This document shows positions 8,066-16,348 of a stretch of 18,980 nucleotides of DNA, one piece after another. Position numbers and translations under genes: made by a program. Position 1 is the stretch's first letter, and each line of letters begins with the position of its first letter. The DNA is from Bacteroidota bacterium (GTDB lineage: Bacteria > Bacteroidota > Ignavibacteria > UBA10030 > UBA8401). The notes below the pieces were generated by a model, which saw nothing but the letters and a program-made list of their open reading frames with translations, had not been told where the DNA came from and made no database searches. The DNA is taken from contig DMPG01000065.1 of assembly GCA_003456055.1 (NCBI GenBank), forward strand, positions 13,536 to 32,515, read 5' to 3'.

Positions 8066-8094
8066 TTGATAGTCGCTCCTAATTTGGCTATATT
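8066..8094 (+). promoter_or_regulatory. Candidate sigma70-type promoter for the rfaE1-rfaE2-tamB-rnr operon
   Basis: TTGATA (8066-8071) and TATATT (8089-8094) are separated by 17 nt, directly after a terminator and 32 nt before the rfaE1 ATG. The spacing and location fit a promoter. No Bacteroidota-type TTTG/TAnnTTTG pair with correct spacing is seen. In AT-rich DNA such hexamers also arise by chance, so this is a candidate only. Confidence 0.45.
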
Positions 8095-8126
8095 TTATAC
8101 ATTAATTGCAAAATTGTGGGATTGTA

Positions 8127-9116
8127 ATGGTATCTATTACTCAACAACGCATAGATGAACTGCTTCAAAATGTAAAGACCAAACGAATTGCTGTGATTGG
8201 TGATGTGATGATCGATCGATATATATGGGGAAATGTCAATCGAATCTCCCCTGAAGCACCGGTACCAGTCGTAGAAGTGGAAAGCGAATCATCGCGACTT
8301 GGCGGGGCGGCAAACGTTGCAAACAATATTGTTTCACTTGGTGCAAGCACACAGTTGATCGGTATTGTGGGAAACGACTTTTCCGGAAAAGAATTTTGTT
8401 CGATTCTTGAAGAGCAGAAAGCATCCATCCAAGGGATCATCATCGACCCTTCGCGCCCTACTACAGTGAAAACGCGGGTGATCGCTCATCATCAGCATGT
8501 CGTTCGGATTGACAGTGAAGAGAAAAGGGATATTGGGCAGGATATTCAGCAAAAAATATTTTCCGTTCTCGAAAAGAATATCGATTCGATCGACGGTATC
8601 ATTATTGAAGATTATAACAAAGGTGTTGTTGTAAAGGATCTGATTCACGCGATCATTGAACTTGCACATCAAAAAAGAAAAATCATTACGATCGATCCAA
8701 AACTAAATAATTTTTTTGAATACAAGAATGTTACCGTTTTTAAGCCAAATAAAAAAGAAACCGAAGAAGCGTTAGGAAAGAAATTACGCAACGACACCGA
8801 TGTTATTGCTGCCGGAAAAATTCTTATTGAAAAACTTCAGGCAGACAATATTCTTCTTACCAGAAGTGAAAAAGGGATGAGTTTGTTTGAGAAGAACGGA
8901 GCAGTGACGCACATTCCTACCAATGCTCGAAAAGTTGCGGATGTATCAGGAGCAGGAGATACCGTTATTGCGACCCTAACCGCGATGCTTTCAGCCGGTG
9001 CAACCATTAGTGAAGCAGCGCTTCTTGCAAATTATGCAGGCGGAATCGTCTGCGGTGAGGTCGGTATCATCACTATCGATCCTGCAATTCTGCGTTCCAC
9101 TATCTTTGAACTGTAA
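8127..9116 (+). CDS. rfaE1: D-glycero-beta-D-manno-heptose-7-phosphate kinase (RfaE1 / HldE kinase domain)
   Basis: 329 aa from the ATG at 8127, with GGGA 8118-8121 placed 5 nt upstream; a TTG at 8106 would add seven poorly conserved residues. This is a PfkB/ribokinase-family sugar kinase: RIAVIGDVMIDRY near the N-terminus, the substrate-site GGAANVANN (59-67), IIIEDYNKGVV in the middle, and the anion hole with catalytic base DVSGAGD (272-278, Asp278). The run RISPEAPVPVVEV is typical of heptose kinases rather than other PfkB members. It phosphorylates heptose 7-phosphate at C1 in the cytoplasm, for ADP-heptose used in the LPS inner core. In E. coli this activity is fused to the adenylyltransferase as HldE; here the partner is a separate gene 16 nt downstream, which confirms the assignment. 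Confidence 0.93.
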   Translation: MVSITQQRIDELLQNVKTKRIAVIGDVMIDRYIWGNVNRISPEAPVPVVEVESESSRLGGAANVANNIVSLGASTQLIGIVGNDFSGKEFCSILEEQKASIQGIIIDPSRPTTVKTRVIAHHQHVVRIDSEEKRDIGQDIQQKIFSVLEKNIDSIDGIIIEDYNKGVVVKDLIHAIIELAHQKRKIITIDPKLNNFFEYKNVTVFKPNKKETEEALGKKLRNDTDVIAAGKILIEKLQADNILLTRSEKGMSLFEKNGAVTHIPTNARKVADVSGAGDTVIATLTAMLSAGATISEAALLANYAGGIVCGEVGIITIDPAILRSTIFEL

Positions 9117-9122
9117 GCATAC

Positions 9123-9129
9123 AAAGGAG
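9123..9129 (+). promoter_or_regulatory. Ribosome binding site that fixes the rfaE2 start
   Basis: AAAGGAG lies 3 nt before the ATG at 9133. The same frame is open back to 8998, inside rfaE1, but that longer start has no such signal and would overlap rfaE1 with residues unlike the family. The site settles the 161-aa product. Confidence 0.8.
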
Positions 9130-9132
9130 ACG

Positions 9133-9618
9133 ATGGGAAAAGTATATACTCGCCAATCATTGACCGAACAACGAACGACCTGGAAGCAGCAGCAAAAAAA
9201 AGTTGTCTTTACCAATGGTGTATTCGATATCCTTCATCGTGGTCATATTGAATATCTCTCTCAAGCAAAATTATTGGGGGATATTCTTATTGTAGGAATG
9301 AACTCGGATGCTTCAGTGAAACGAATCAAAGGTGAACTTCGTCCAATTGTAAGGGAGGAAGATCGTGCTTTTATCCTTTCACAGCTTGTTTGTGTTGATG
9401 CGGTTTGTTTATTTGAAGAAGATACTCCATTGAATATCATTTCTGCACTTGTCCCGGATGTTCTTGTTAAAGGTGCTGATTACACCATTGATGCAATTGT
9501 TGGAAAAGACGTTGTCGAACATGCCGGTGGAATAGTGCGAACAATAGAATTTGTCCCTGACCGGTCCACATCGAATATTGTCGAAACAATTGTTAGTAGA
9601 TTTTCAAATAGCAAATAA
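9133..9618 (+). CDS. rfaE2: D-glycero-beta-D-manno-heptose 1-phosphate adenylyltransferase (RfaE2)
   Basis: 161 aa, the usual size of a free-standing RfaE2. It is a nucleotidyltransferase of the cytidylyltransferase-like fold: VVFTNGVFDILHRGHIEYL (24-42) carries the HxGH site (His35, His38), then LLGDILIVGMNSDASVKRIKG, a conserved RPI/ED turn, and the C-terminal STSNIVETI that closes over the nucleotide. It joins heptose 1-phosphate and ATP to give ADP-heptose and pyrophosphate, the step after RfaE1 (with the GmhB phosphatase in between, not in this window). Its stop codon overlaps the tamB start (TAATG), so the two are probably translationally coupled. Confidence 0.94.
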   Translation: MGKVYTRQSLTEQRTTWKQQQKKVVFTNGVFDILHRGHIEYLSQAKLLGDILIVGMNSDASVKRIKGELRPIVREEDRAFILSQLVCVDAVCLFEEDTPLNIISALVPDVLVKGADYTIDAIVGKDVVEHAGGIVRTIEFVPDRSTSNIVETIVSRFSNSK

Positions 9619-12600
9619 TGACAAGAAAAGTTTCAAAAATATTTCTCTATGTAATCCTGGGGTTTGTTTTATTGGCTGCCGGGACGGCGATCTTTACACA
9701 AACATCTTTGTTTCGGAGCACGCTCCGTTCAACAATTTATACACTGCTTGAAAAAGAGATCAACGCAAATATCTACATCGGTGAGATTAATGGGAATTTA
9801 TTCACCGGTTTTTCTATAGACACAGTAATGATGTATGTTGATGGTGCTCCATTTATTGAAGCAGGAAAACTTTCAGTACATTATCGGCTGATCAGTGTGC
9901 TGAGAAACAAGATCAACATTGATTCACTGAAGCTGGAAAATCCGATCATCCACCTCACTCGATGGAAAAATGGCGATTGGAATGTAGATCACCTATCGAA
10001 ATCAACAACACCGGACGATAGTACCGAATCATCACTCATCATTGTTGCAAGAAAACTTCAGATAACAAATGCCCGTTTCCATCTGATTGATTCTACTGGT
10101 GATTATAATAAAACGTATACAGATCGCAACGGACATCCCGTCATCAATTACAGTAATTTGGATATTGAACAGGTTGATCTGGAAGTGAATGGAATATACA
10201 CTGCAAAGACCCTGGATGCTTCTATTAAGAATCTATCATTTATTGCAAAACGCGAGCAATTCACATTGACGAAATTTTCCGCAGAGATCATTCGAACAGA
10301 ACAACAAAGTTCCATCAAAAAATTAGTGGTGGTAACCCCATTATCCCGAATAGAAGCGTCGGTAGAATTGAAGAATATCGATGTGTTTACAATTAAAGAA
10401 GTTTCCGACCTCCGTCGTTCACCGGTTGTTTTGCAGGTCTCACCATCCAATATTGTTACCGACGACATACAAAAATTTCTTCCGTCATTGGATTTTATGA
10501 AGGGAAACGTTCTTTTTGAAGGAGAGTTTGAGGGAAATTTTGAGAACCTTTCAGTGAAAAGACTTCATGCGGAATTTGGGAAAACTTCAATTTTACTTTC
10601 AGGATCTGTTTCTAATATCTACCAACCGGATGAACTACGGTTGAATATCGTTTCGAGCGGAAGTGTGATCAATCCACCCGATGTTCCGATGTTAATGCCA
10701 TACTTTGGAATTCCGGAATACAACGATCTTGGACTTATGACAATAGACTTCCAATTTGTTGGAAAACCGCTTGATTTTTTAGCGATATCTAAGATCAAAT
10801 CTGCTGCGGGAACGGTTACGGTTGATGGTCAAATGGTGATTACCGAAGAGAATATTCATTACAAAGGAATTCTTGCCGGAAACGATGTCAAGTTAGAAAA
10901 GGTATTTTCTTCAAATGAATTTTTGTCGCGAATGAATACACGTATTTTCATTGAAGGAGAAGGAACATCCCTTGCAACATTGAATACCGAAGCGACCATT
11001 GAAATTGATTCTTCATCAATCCGGAATATCCAGCTGAATCATTCAAAAATTGAGTTGAAAGCACACAATAAAATAATCGATGCCGATGTTTCGGTTCAGT
11101 CACCAAGCGGAAATATTTCTGCGCAAGCGTTGGTTGATTTTTCCAATGATACAATGCCCTCCTATAATGGTCTTGTTCAAGTGCGCGGACTTGATCTTGC
11201 GCCGATTATCAACGATGAACATTATTCATCACAATTATCGTTCGATATAACCCGCTCCGGAAAAGGATTGACATTATTTGATACGCCGTCGGATACAAAG
11301 ATTGATTTTTACAATTCAAATTTTCACGGAATGTCGTTCGATAGTGCACATGTGATGCTGGCATGGCTGAAAGACTCAGTCAATAATGATAAACTCATTG
11401 TTTCATCACCAATTGTTGATGGTGAAATCGAAGGAACGTTTACATTCAACGATATTGTAAATTCTATCCAAACACATCTTAAAGGATTTGACAAGATCTA
11501 TCGATATCAGCGGGGAATCATAGATTCCTCATTTGTTATGATCAACGATTCTGCAAAGGTCGTTCAGACAACAAAGAAAAACAATTCTTCACTTTCCTAT
11601 AATCTAAGGATGAAGAATCTTAAACCACTTTCGATCCTCTTTAAATTTCCGGAATTGGATATTTTCGGCAGTGCATCAGGAACAATATGGAGCGATTCAA
11701 TCTCATCATCGTCCTCCGGCACAATTTCTATTTCCAATGGATTGTATGCCGATACATCAGCATTCATTCAAGTGCATGGAACGAAACTAGATTATTCCAT
11801 AAAAAACATTTCGCCTTCACAGACCACAAAATCTGGCGATCCGCTTGAGATGCATTTGAATCTGGTCAGTGATGAAATTGGAATTGCCGATACCAAACTG
11901 AGATCAACGAAACTCGATTTTGATTTTGACCGGCAGCATGGCGACTATACTATCGTAACGGATATCGATACAACGATCAGTATTTCAGCCCAAGGATCAG
12001 TAGAAGTTTCCGACTTTCGTAATCAATTCACAATCAATGATCTGTATGCAAAATATCAAGGTCTCGATATCCGCAATGCAACAACGTTTATTGCAACAGC
12101 GACTCCCCTTGGTATTCAGATCGATACATCTGTCTTTGTCCGTGGCAACGAAGAATTTATCGTCAAAGGGAAGTACAATTATCGTGGCAGTGTGAATGCA
12201 AATGTAGTGATTAAACGATTTGCATTGTCCGATATTTTCTTTGTTAATACATCTGCCGAATTTCGCGAACAGGCATATGCTCTCGGAGGTTTGGTGGATG
12301 CAACGGCAACTCTTTCAGGAACGGTTGAAGATCCCGTGATAACGGCACAATTGGAAGGAACCAATATTGCATACCGTAACAGCAATTTTGGAAATTTAGA
12401 TGTTGCATTCCGCTATGCAAAAAAGAACGCTGGGTTAAAAGTGGAACTAAATCAAAGGCCCGATTCATCGAATGCCCGATCATTCAATCTTGAAGGAAAC
12501 GTTCCTATCGATCTCAGTTTTACATCGATCGATGACAGAACAAGTCTTCCGGGGATGAATATTACGATTACGACAGAAAATTTGCCTGCAGAGATATTTG

Positions 12601-14120
12601 ACATTTTTATCCCGGAGATAGACCAAATGTCCGGATTGGTTACGGGAGAAATAGCAATGACCGGTTCATTGAAAGAACCAATGCTTCAAGGAAACATACA
12701 ACTTGCGAATGGTTTATTCAGACTCGAAATGACCGGGATACAATATTCGGTCAATGGAAAAATCAATCTCGATAGTCAAAAGATCAAGTTTCCTGAATTC
12801 ATCATCACCAATACCGAGAAGGATTATTCGCCCGGATTGGTGAATGTTGGCGGATTCATTTCAATGAAAGGATTCTCACCATCGGAGTATCATCTTTCGG
12901 CAAACGGAGAACTGCTTGTTCTTTCAAATGCTTCCCGTTCTGTCAATCAGTCGTTTTTTGGAACATTGATCGCTCAAACAGGGTCGAGTGGACTTCGATT
13001 TGAAGGAACATTCGAACGCTCACGAATTAGAGGTGAAGTGTTGGTGAATGATGCTTCATTGATATTCCCGCAGACACAACAGACCAGTTCGTTTTCAAAC
13101 GCAAGATTCGATGATGTTGTTTTTTATGATGATACGTCAAAAATATTTACTGATACCACGGCTGTAAGCAATACCGTCCGACCATTTACTCAAAATGCGT
13201 CGCCCAAAAAAGCGGAGCGTACATTTTTGGATGGATTTGGGTATGAGCTTACGATTCAAACACAAGGGAATGTAAATATCAATATGATATTCAATGCTAA
13301 TGCAGGAGCGTATGAAGCATTGTCTGCTGAGTTGAATGGAAAAATGGTTCTCAACAAGGATGAATTCGGACAACAGTTGATCGGAACCATTAACGTTAGT
13401 GAAGGATCGAACTATAAATTCTATAAAGAGTTTAAAGCATCCGGTTCATTAACGTTTGTCGGTGATCCGCAAAATCCTCAATTGAATATCATAGCCAAAT
13501 ACGAAGGAACGCATTGTAAGAATACAAACGTTACCACTGGAGACTGTCTTGAATCTGAACGCGTCATAGTACGATTGGAAATAACGGGAAGTCGTTTGAA
13601 ACCTAAAGTAAAGATCGGTTTAGTAACACTTGATCAAAATGATCGAGAAATTCCACGTCAAGGCGATATTGAGAACGATGCGGTAGCATTTTTATTGACC
13701 TCGTCTCCAAATACTCACGGGCAGTTTCGAGAAGATCTTTCGGCGTTCGATCGTAACAAATTAGGTGAGAAGCTTACGTCAACTTTTACAGGGACGTTCA
13801 TCAATAGTATGTTATCCGATCTGGTTATGGAATTCGTAAAACAGAACAATATTCCGTTTGTAAAACGGATTGAAGTACGGAACGTTGAGCGTGCAGAACC
13901 GGACCTGAATATCAGCGGTGAGTTCTTAACCGCGGTATTTAATGTCGGCGGAAATGTTCTAACGGATCTGAATAATGCCAATATCAGTGTACAATATCCT
14001 ATTTTAGGTAAACAGAATCGTAGTTTTATGGCAGAAGTTGAGCGAAAAACAGAAAATTTTAATATTATCAAACAGCAAATAACCTATACGGCACGTCTTT
14101 TCTATCGCTTTACTTTTTAA
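9618..14120 (+). CDS. tamB: TamB-family translocation and assembly module protein (DUF490)
   Basis: 1500 aa. The ATG at 9618 overlaps the rfaE2 stop by one base. One N-terminal membrane helix (about 8-26) anchors it in the inner membrane. The rest is a long run of amphipathic beta-strands, expected of the AsmA/TamB-like beta-taco that spans the periplasm and moves phospholipids or assists barrel assembly. The C-terminal DUF490 region (about 1100-1500) is recognisable: TIQTQGNVNINMIFN (1211-1225), then GTINVSEGSNYKFY, SGSLTFVGDPQNPQLNIIA, and a final ARLFYRFTF ending in Phe. The whole protein has only two cysteines, Cys1300 and Cys1310, in a short hydrophilic insert within this domain. In proteobacteria tamB follows tamA; here it follows heptose genes and precedes rnr, with no TamA/Omp85 gene seen. 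The family call is firm; the exact lipid or barrel client is unknown. Confidence 0.92.
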   Translation: MTRKVSKIFLYVILGFVLLAAGTAIFTQTSLFRSTLRSTIYTLLEKEINANIYIGEINGNLFTGFSIDTVMMYVDGAPFIEAGKLSVHYRLISVLRNKINIDSLKLENPIIHLTRWKNGDWNVDHLSKSTTPDDSTESSLIIVARKLQITNARFHLIDSTGDYNKTYTDRNGHPVINYSNLDIEQVDLEVNGIYTAKTLDASIKNLSFIAKREQFTLTKFSAEIIRTEQQSSIKKLVVVTPLSRIEASVELKNIDVFTIKEVSDLRRSPVVLQVSPSNIVTDDIQKFLPSLDFMKGNVLFEGEFEGNFENLSVKRLHAEFGKTSILLSGSVSNIYQPDELRLNIVSSGSVINPPDVPMLMPYFGIPEYNDLGLMTIDFQFVGKPLDFLAISKIKSAAGTVTVDGQMVITEENIHYKGILAGNDVKLEKVFSSNEFLSRMNTRIFIEGEGTSLATLNTEATIEIDSSSIRNIQLNHSKIELKAHNKIIDADVSVQSPSGNISAQALVDFSNDTMPSYNGLVQVRGLDLAPIINDEHYSSQLSFDITRSGKGLTLFDTPSDTKIDFYNSNFHGMSFDSAHVMLAWLKDSVNNDKLIVSSPIVDGEIEGTFTFNDIVNSIQTHLKGFDKIYRYQRGIIDSSFVMINDSAKVVQTTKKNNSSLSYNLRMKNLKPLSILFKFPELDIFGSASGTIWSDSISSSSSGTISISNGLYADTSAFIQVHGTKLDYSIKNISPSQTTKSGDPLEMHLNLVSDEIGIADTKLRSTKLDFDFDRQHGDYTIVTDIDTTISISAQGSVEVSDFRNQFTINDLYAKYQGLDIRNATTFIATATPLGIQIDTSVFVRGNEEFIVKGKYNYRGSVNANVVIKRFALSDIFFVNTSAEFREQAYALGGLVDATATLSGTVEDPVITAQLEGTNIAYRNSNFGNLDVAFRYAKKNAGLKVELNQRPDSSNARSFNLEGNVPIDLSFTSIDDRTSLPGMNITITTENLPAEIFDIFIPEIDQMSGLVTGEIAMTGSLKEPMLQGNIQLANGLFRLEMTGIQYSVNGKINLDSQKIKFPEFIITNTEKDYSPGLVNVGGFISMKGFSPSEYHLSANGELLVLSNASRSVNQSFFGTLIAQTGSSGLRFEGTFERSRIRGEVLVNDASLIFPQTQQTSSFSNARFDDVVFYDDTSKIFTDTTAVSNTVRPFTQNASPKKAERTFLDGFGYELTIQTQGNVNINMIFNANAGAYEALSAELNGKMVLNKDEFGQQLIGTINVSEGSNYKFYKEFKASGSLTFVGDPQNPQLNIIAKYEGTHCKNTNVTTGDCLESERVIVRLEITGSRLKPKVKIGLVTLDQNDREIPRQGDIENDAVAFLLTSSPNTHGQFREDLSAFDRNKLGEKLTSTFTGTFINSMLSDLVMEFVKQNNIPFVKRIEVRNVERAEPDLNISGEFLTAVFNVGGNVLTDLNNANISVQYPILGKQNRSFMAEVERKTENFNIIKQQITYTARLFYRFTF

Positions 14121-14128
14121 TCAATCAT

Positions 14129-16303
14129 ATGAAAACAGAACAGCTGCGCGAACAAGTGCTTGCATATTTTGCAAAGCATTCCAAAGAAGGTTATAAATCA
14201 CGTCAACTACGAAGGCAATTACGCGTCATCAGTGAACGGGATTTCCAAATTCTTCGCGAAGTACTTCACACAATGGTGGATAATGCAGAACTGCAATGGA
14301 CAAAAACACGCGGCTATCATCTTGCAGAATCATCCAATAAGATCAGCGGAATTATTGCAGTTGATAAACGTGGGAATGGCACGGTGACAACCAGTCGAGG
14401 AATTGTGCACATTGATAAACAGTCGACCGGCACTGCACTCAATGGAGATAGTGTAGAAATTGCGGTGTTTGGTTCAAAAAAATCAAAAAGGGAGAGTGCG
14501 GCAGTGAACGAAGGAGAAGTATTGAACGTTATCTCCCGTGCTCATACTGAATTCGGCGGAACGGTTCAACGCAGTAAGAATTTTTATTTTGTCCTTCCTG
14601 ATGATCCGCGAATGCATCGAGATTTTTATATCGCTCCGGAAGATCTTAATGGTGCAACATCGGGTGACAAAGTTCTTGTTGAACTATTGGAATGGGAAGA
14701 TCCCTATAAAAATCCTGAAGGAAGGATCATTAAAACACTTGGCGCCGCAGGAGATCCGTTTGTTGAATTACGTTCAGTCATCCAATCCTATCGTCTTCCG
14801 ACGTCGTTTCCAAAGGAAGTAGAGCAAGCCGCAGCAGAAATTCCAAAACAAATTTCGAACGAAGAATTGAAGAAACGAATGGATCTTCGTTCCACGGTAA
14901 TCTTAACAATTGATCCGCATGATGCAAAAGATTTTGACGATGCACTTTCCATTGAATTGTTAGAGGGAGGATCGTTCCGTATTGGTGTGCACATTGCCGA
15001 TGTTAGTGCGTATGTTACCGAAGGAAGTATCATTGATAAGGAAGCGTTTGCACGTGCAACCAGCGTCTATCTTGCCAATCAGGTGATACCGATGTTACCG
15101 GAAAAATTATCGAACGATATCTGCAGTTTGGTGCCGAATCAGGATCGGCTTGCCTATTCTGTCTTCATGAACGTGACAGAAAAAGGGAAAGTAAAAAAAT
15201 ATGAGTTTGCCCGGACGGTTATCAATTCCAAACACCGATTTACGTACGAAGAGGTAGAAACAATTCTTGATAATAAAAAGGGAGCATATTCAAAAGAGTT
15301 GCTGGATCTTTGGGCGGTTGCAAAGATCCTTCGCGCAAAAAGGATGAAGAACGGAAGTATTGATTTTGATTCTCCTGAAGCAAAGTTTACCTATGACAAA
15401 AACGGGAAACCTGTTGAGATATTTATTAAAAAACGTTTAAAAAGCAATCAATTAGTGGAAGAATGTATGCTGCTTGCCAATCAAACCGTTGCGGCGCATA
15501 TTTCGACTTTGGAAAATGATGGAGAACAGCTTCCGTTCGTGTACCGAATTCACGACCAGCCGGACAAAGAAAAACTAAAAACACTCGAAGATTTTGTGAG
15601 AAAATTCGGCTATAAATTGAACATATCACAGTCTGCATCGTCAAAAGAATTGCAACAGTTACTGCTGCAGGTTCACGGAACAAAAGAAGAAAACCTCATC
15701 AATGAGGTTGCCCTGCGAAGTATGGCAAAAGCTGTTTATTCAGCAGATAATATTGGACACTTTGGTTTAGCATTCGATCATTATTCTCATTTCACGTCAC
15801 CTATCCGACGTTATCCGGACCTATTGGTTCATCGGTTATTATGGGAATATACCGGCGGAATGAATGAAAAGCGAAAACAATTGTTCAATAAAGAACTTCC
15901 GGCAATGTGTAAACATTGTTCGGAACGTGAAAAAGTTGCTGCTGAAGCTGAACGTGATTCTATAAAGGTCATGCAGGTGGAATATATGCGCCAGCATTTG
16001 GGTGAAGAATTTAATGGAATTATTTCCGGTGTTATTCAATACGGAATATTTGTTGAGATCAACGATATGCTTGTTGAAGGGATGCTGCATGTCCGCGATT
16101 TGACTGATGATTATTATGTCTTCGATGAAAAACAGTATGCGCTTATTGGTGAACGTAATGGAAAACGTCTTCGTCTTGGTGATTCCATAACGGTAAAGGT
16201 CGCAAAAGTCACTCCGGAACGGCGTCAGATTGATTTTGTCCTTGCAGAAACAGATATTAAAGAAGAGCATAAAAAGAAGAAAGGAAAACACCGAAGGAAT
16301 TAA
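14129..16303 (+). CDS. rnr: Ribonuclease R
   Basis: 724 aa, shorter than the E. coli enzyme (813). Domains in order: N-terminal winged helix (1-70); two cold-shock domains (about 72-115 and 142-205); the RNB catalytic domain from about 250; an S1 RNA-binding domain (about 627-708, GIISGVIQYGIFVEI); and a short basic tail (KKKKGKHRRN). The active site TIDPHDAKDFDDALS holds the four metal-binding aspartates Asp262, Asp268, Asp270 and Asp271, with the same spacing as in RNase R/II. HFTSPIRRYPDLLVHR marks the end of RNB. It is a processive 3'-5' exoribonuclease able to degrade structured RNA. The gene starts 8 nt after tamB with no clear Shine-Dalgarno sequence, so its translation may depend on tamB. 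Its place among envelope genes is probably operon linkage rather than function. Confidence 0.96.
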   Translation: MKTEQLREQVLAYFAKHSKEGYKSRQLRRQLRVISERDFQILREVLHTMVDNAELQWTKTRGYHLAESSNKISGIIAVDKRGNGTVTTSRGIVHIDKQSTGTALNGDSVEIAVFGSKKSKRESAAVNEGEVLNVISRAHTEFGGTVQRSKNFYFVLPDDPRMHRDFYIAPEDLNGATSGDKVLVELLEWEDPYKNPEGRIIKTLGAAGDPFVELRSVIQSYRLPTSFPKEVEQAAAEIPKQISNEELKKRMDLRSTVILTIDPHDAKDFDDALSIELLEGGSFRIGVHIADVSAYVTEGSIIDKEAFARATSVYLANQVIPMLPEKLSNDICSLVPNQDRLAYSVFMNVTEKGKVKKYEFARTVINSKHRFTYEEVETILDNKKGAYSKELLDLWAVAKILRAKRMKNGSIDFDSPEAKFTYDKNGKPVEIFIKKRLKSNQLVEECMLLANQTVAAHISTLENDGEQLPFVYRIHDQPDKEKLKTLEDFVRKFGYKLNISQSASSKELQQLLLQVHGTKEENLINEVALRSMAKAVYSADNIGHFGLAFDHYSHFTSPIRRYPDLLVHRLLWEYTGGMNEKRKQLFNKELPAMCKHCSEREKVAAEAERDSIKVMQVEYMRQHLGEEFNGIISGVIQYGIFVEINDMLVEGMLHVRDLTDDYYVFDEKQYALIGERNGKRLRLGDSITVKVAKVTPERRQIDFVLAETDIKEEHKKKKGKHRRN

Positions 16304-16348
16304 TAGGTGAATTCGAGTGTTTTACTGTAGAAGAACAACAGGGTGGAT

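Noticed and set aside
8106..8126. TTG start of rfaE1
   Set aside because: The ATG at 8127 has a better-placed GGGA and gives the expected N-terminus of the kinase.
8998..9132. Longer start for rfaE2 overlapping the end of rfaE1
   Set aside because: The extension has no ribosome binding site and its residues are unlike the family; AAAGGAG before 9133 and the usual RfaE2 length favour the shorter form.
11701..11730. Serine-rich run in TamB as a tandem repeat
   Set aside because: It is a short mixed-codon Ser run between beta-strands, consistent with a flexible turn rather than a DNA repeat.
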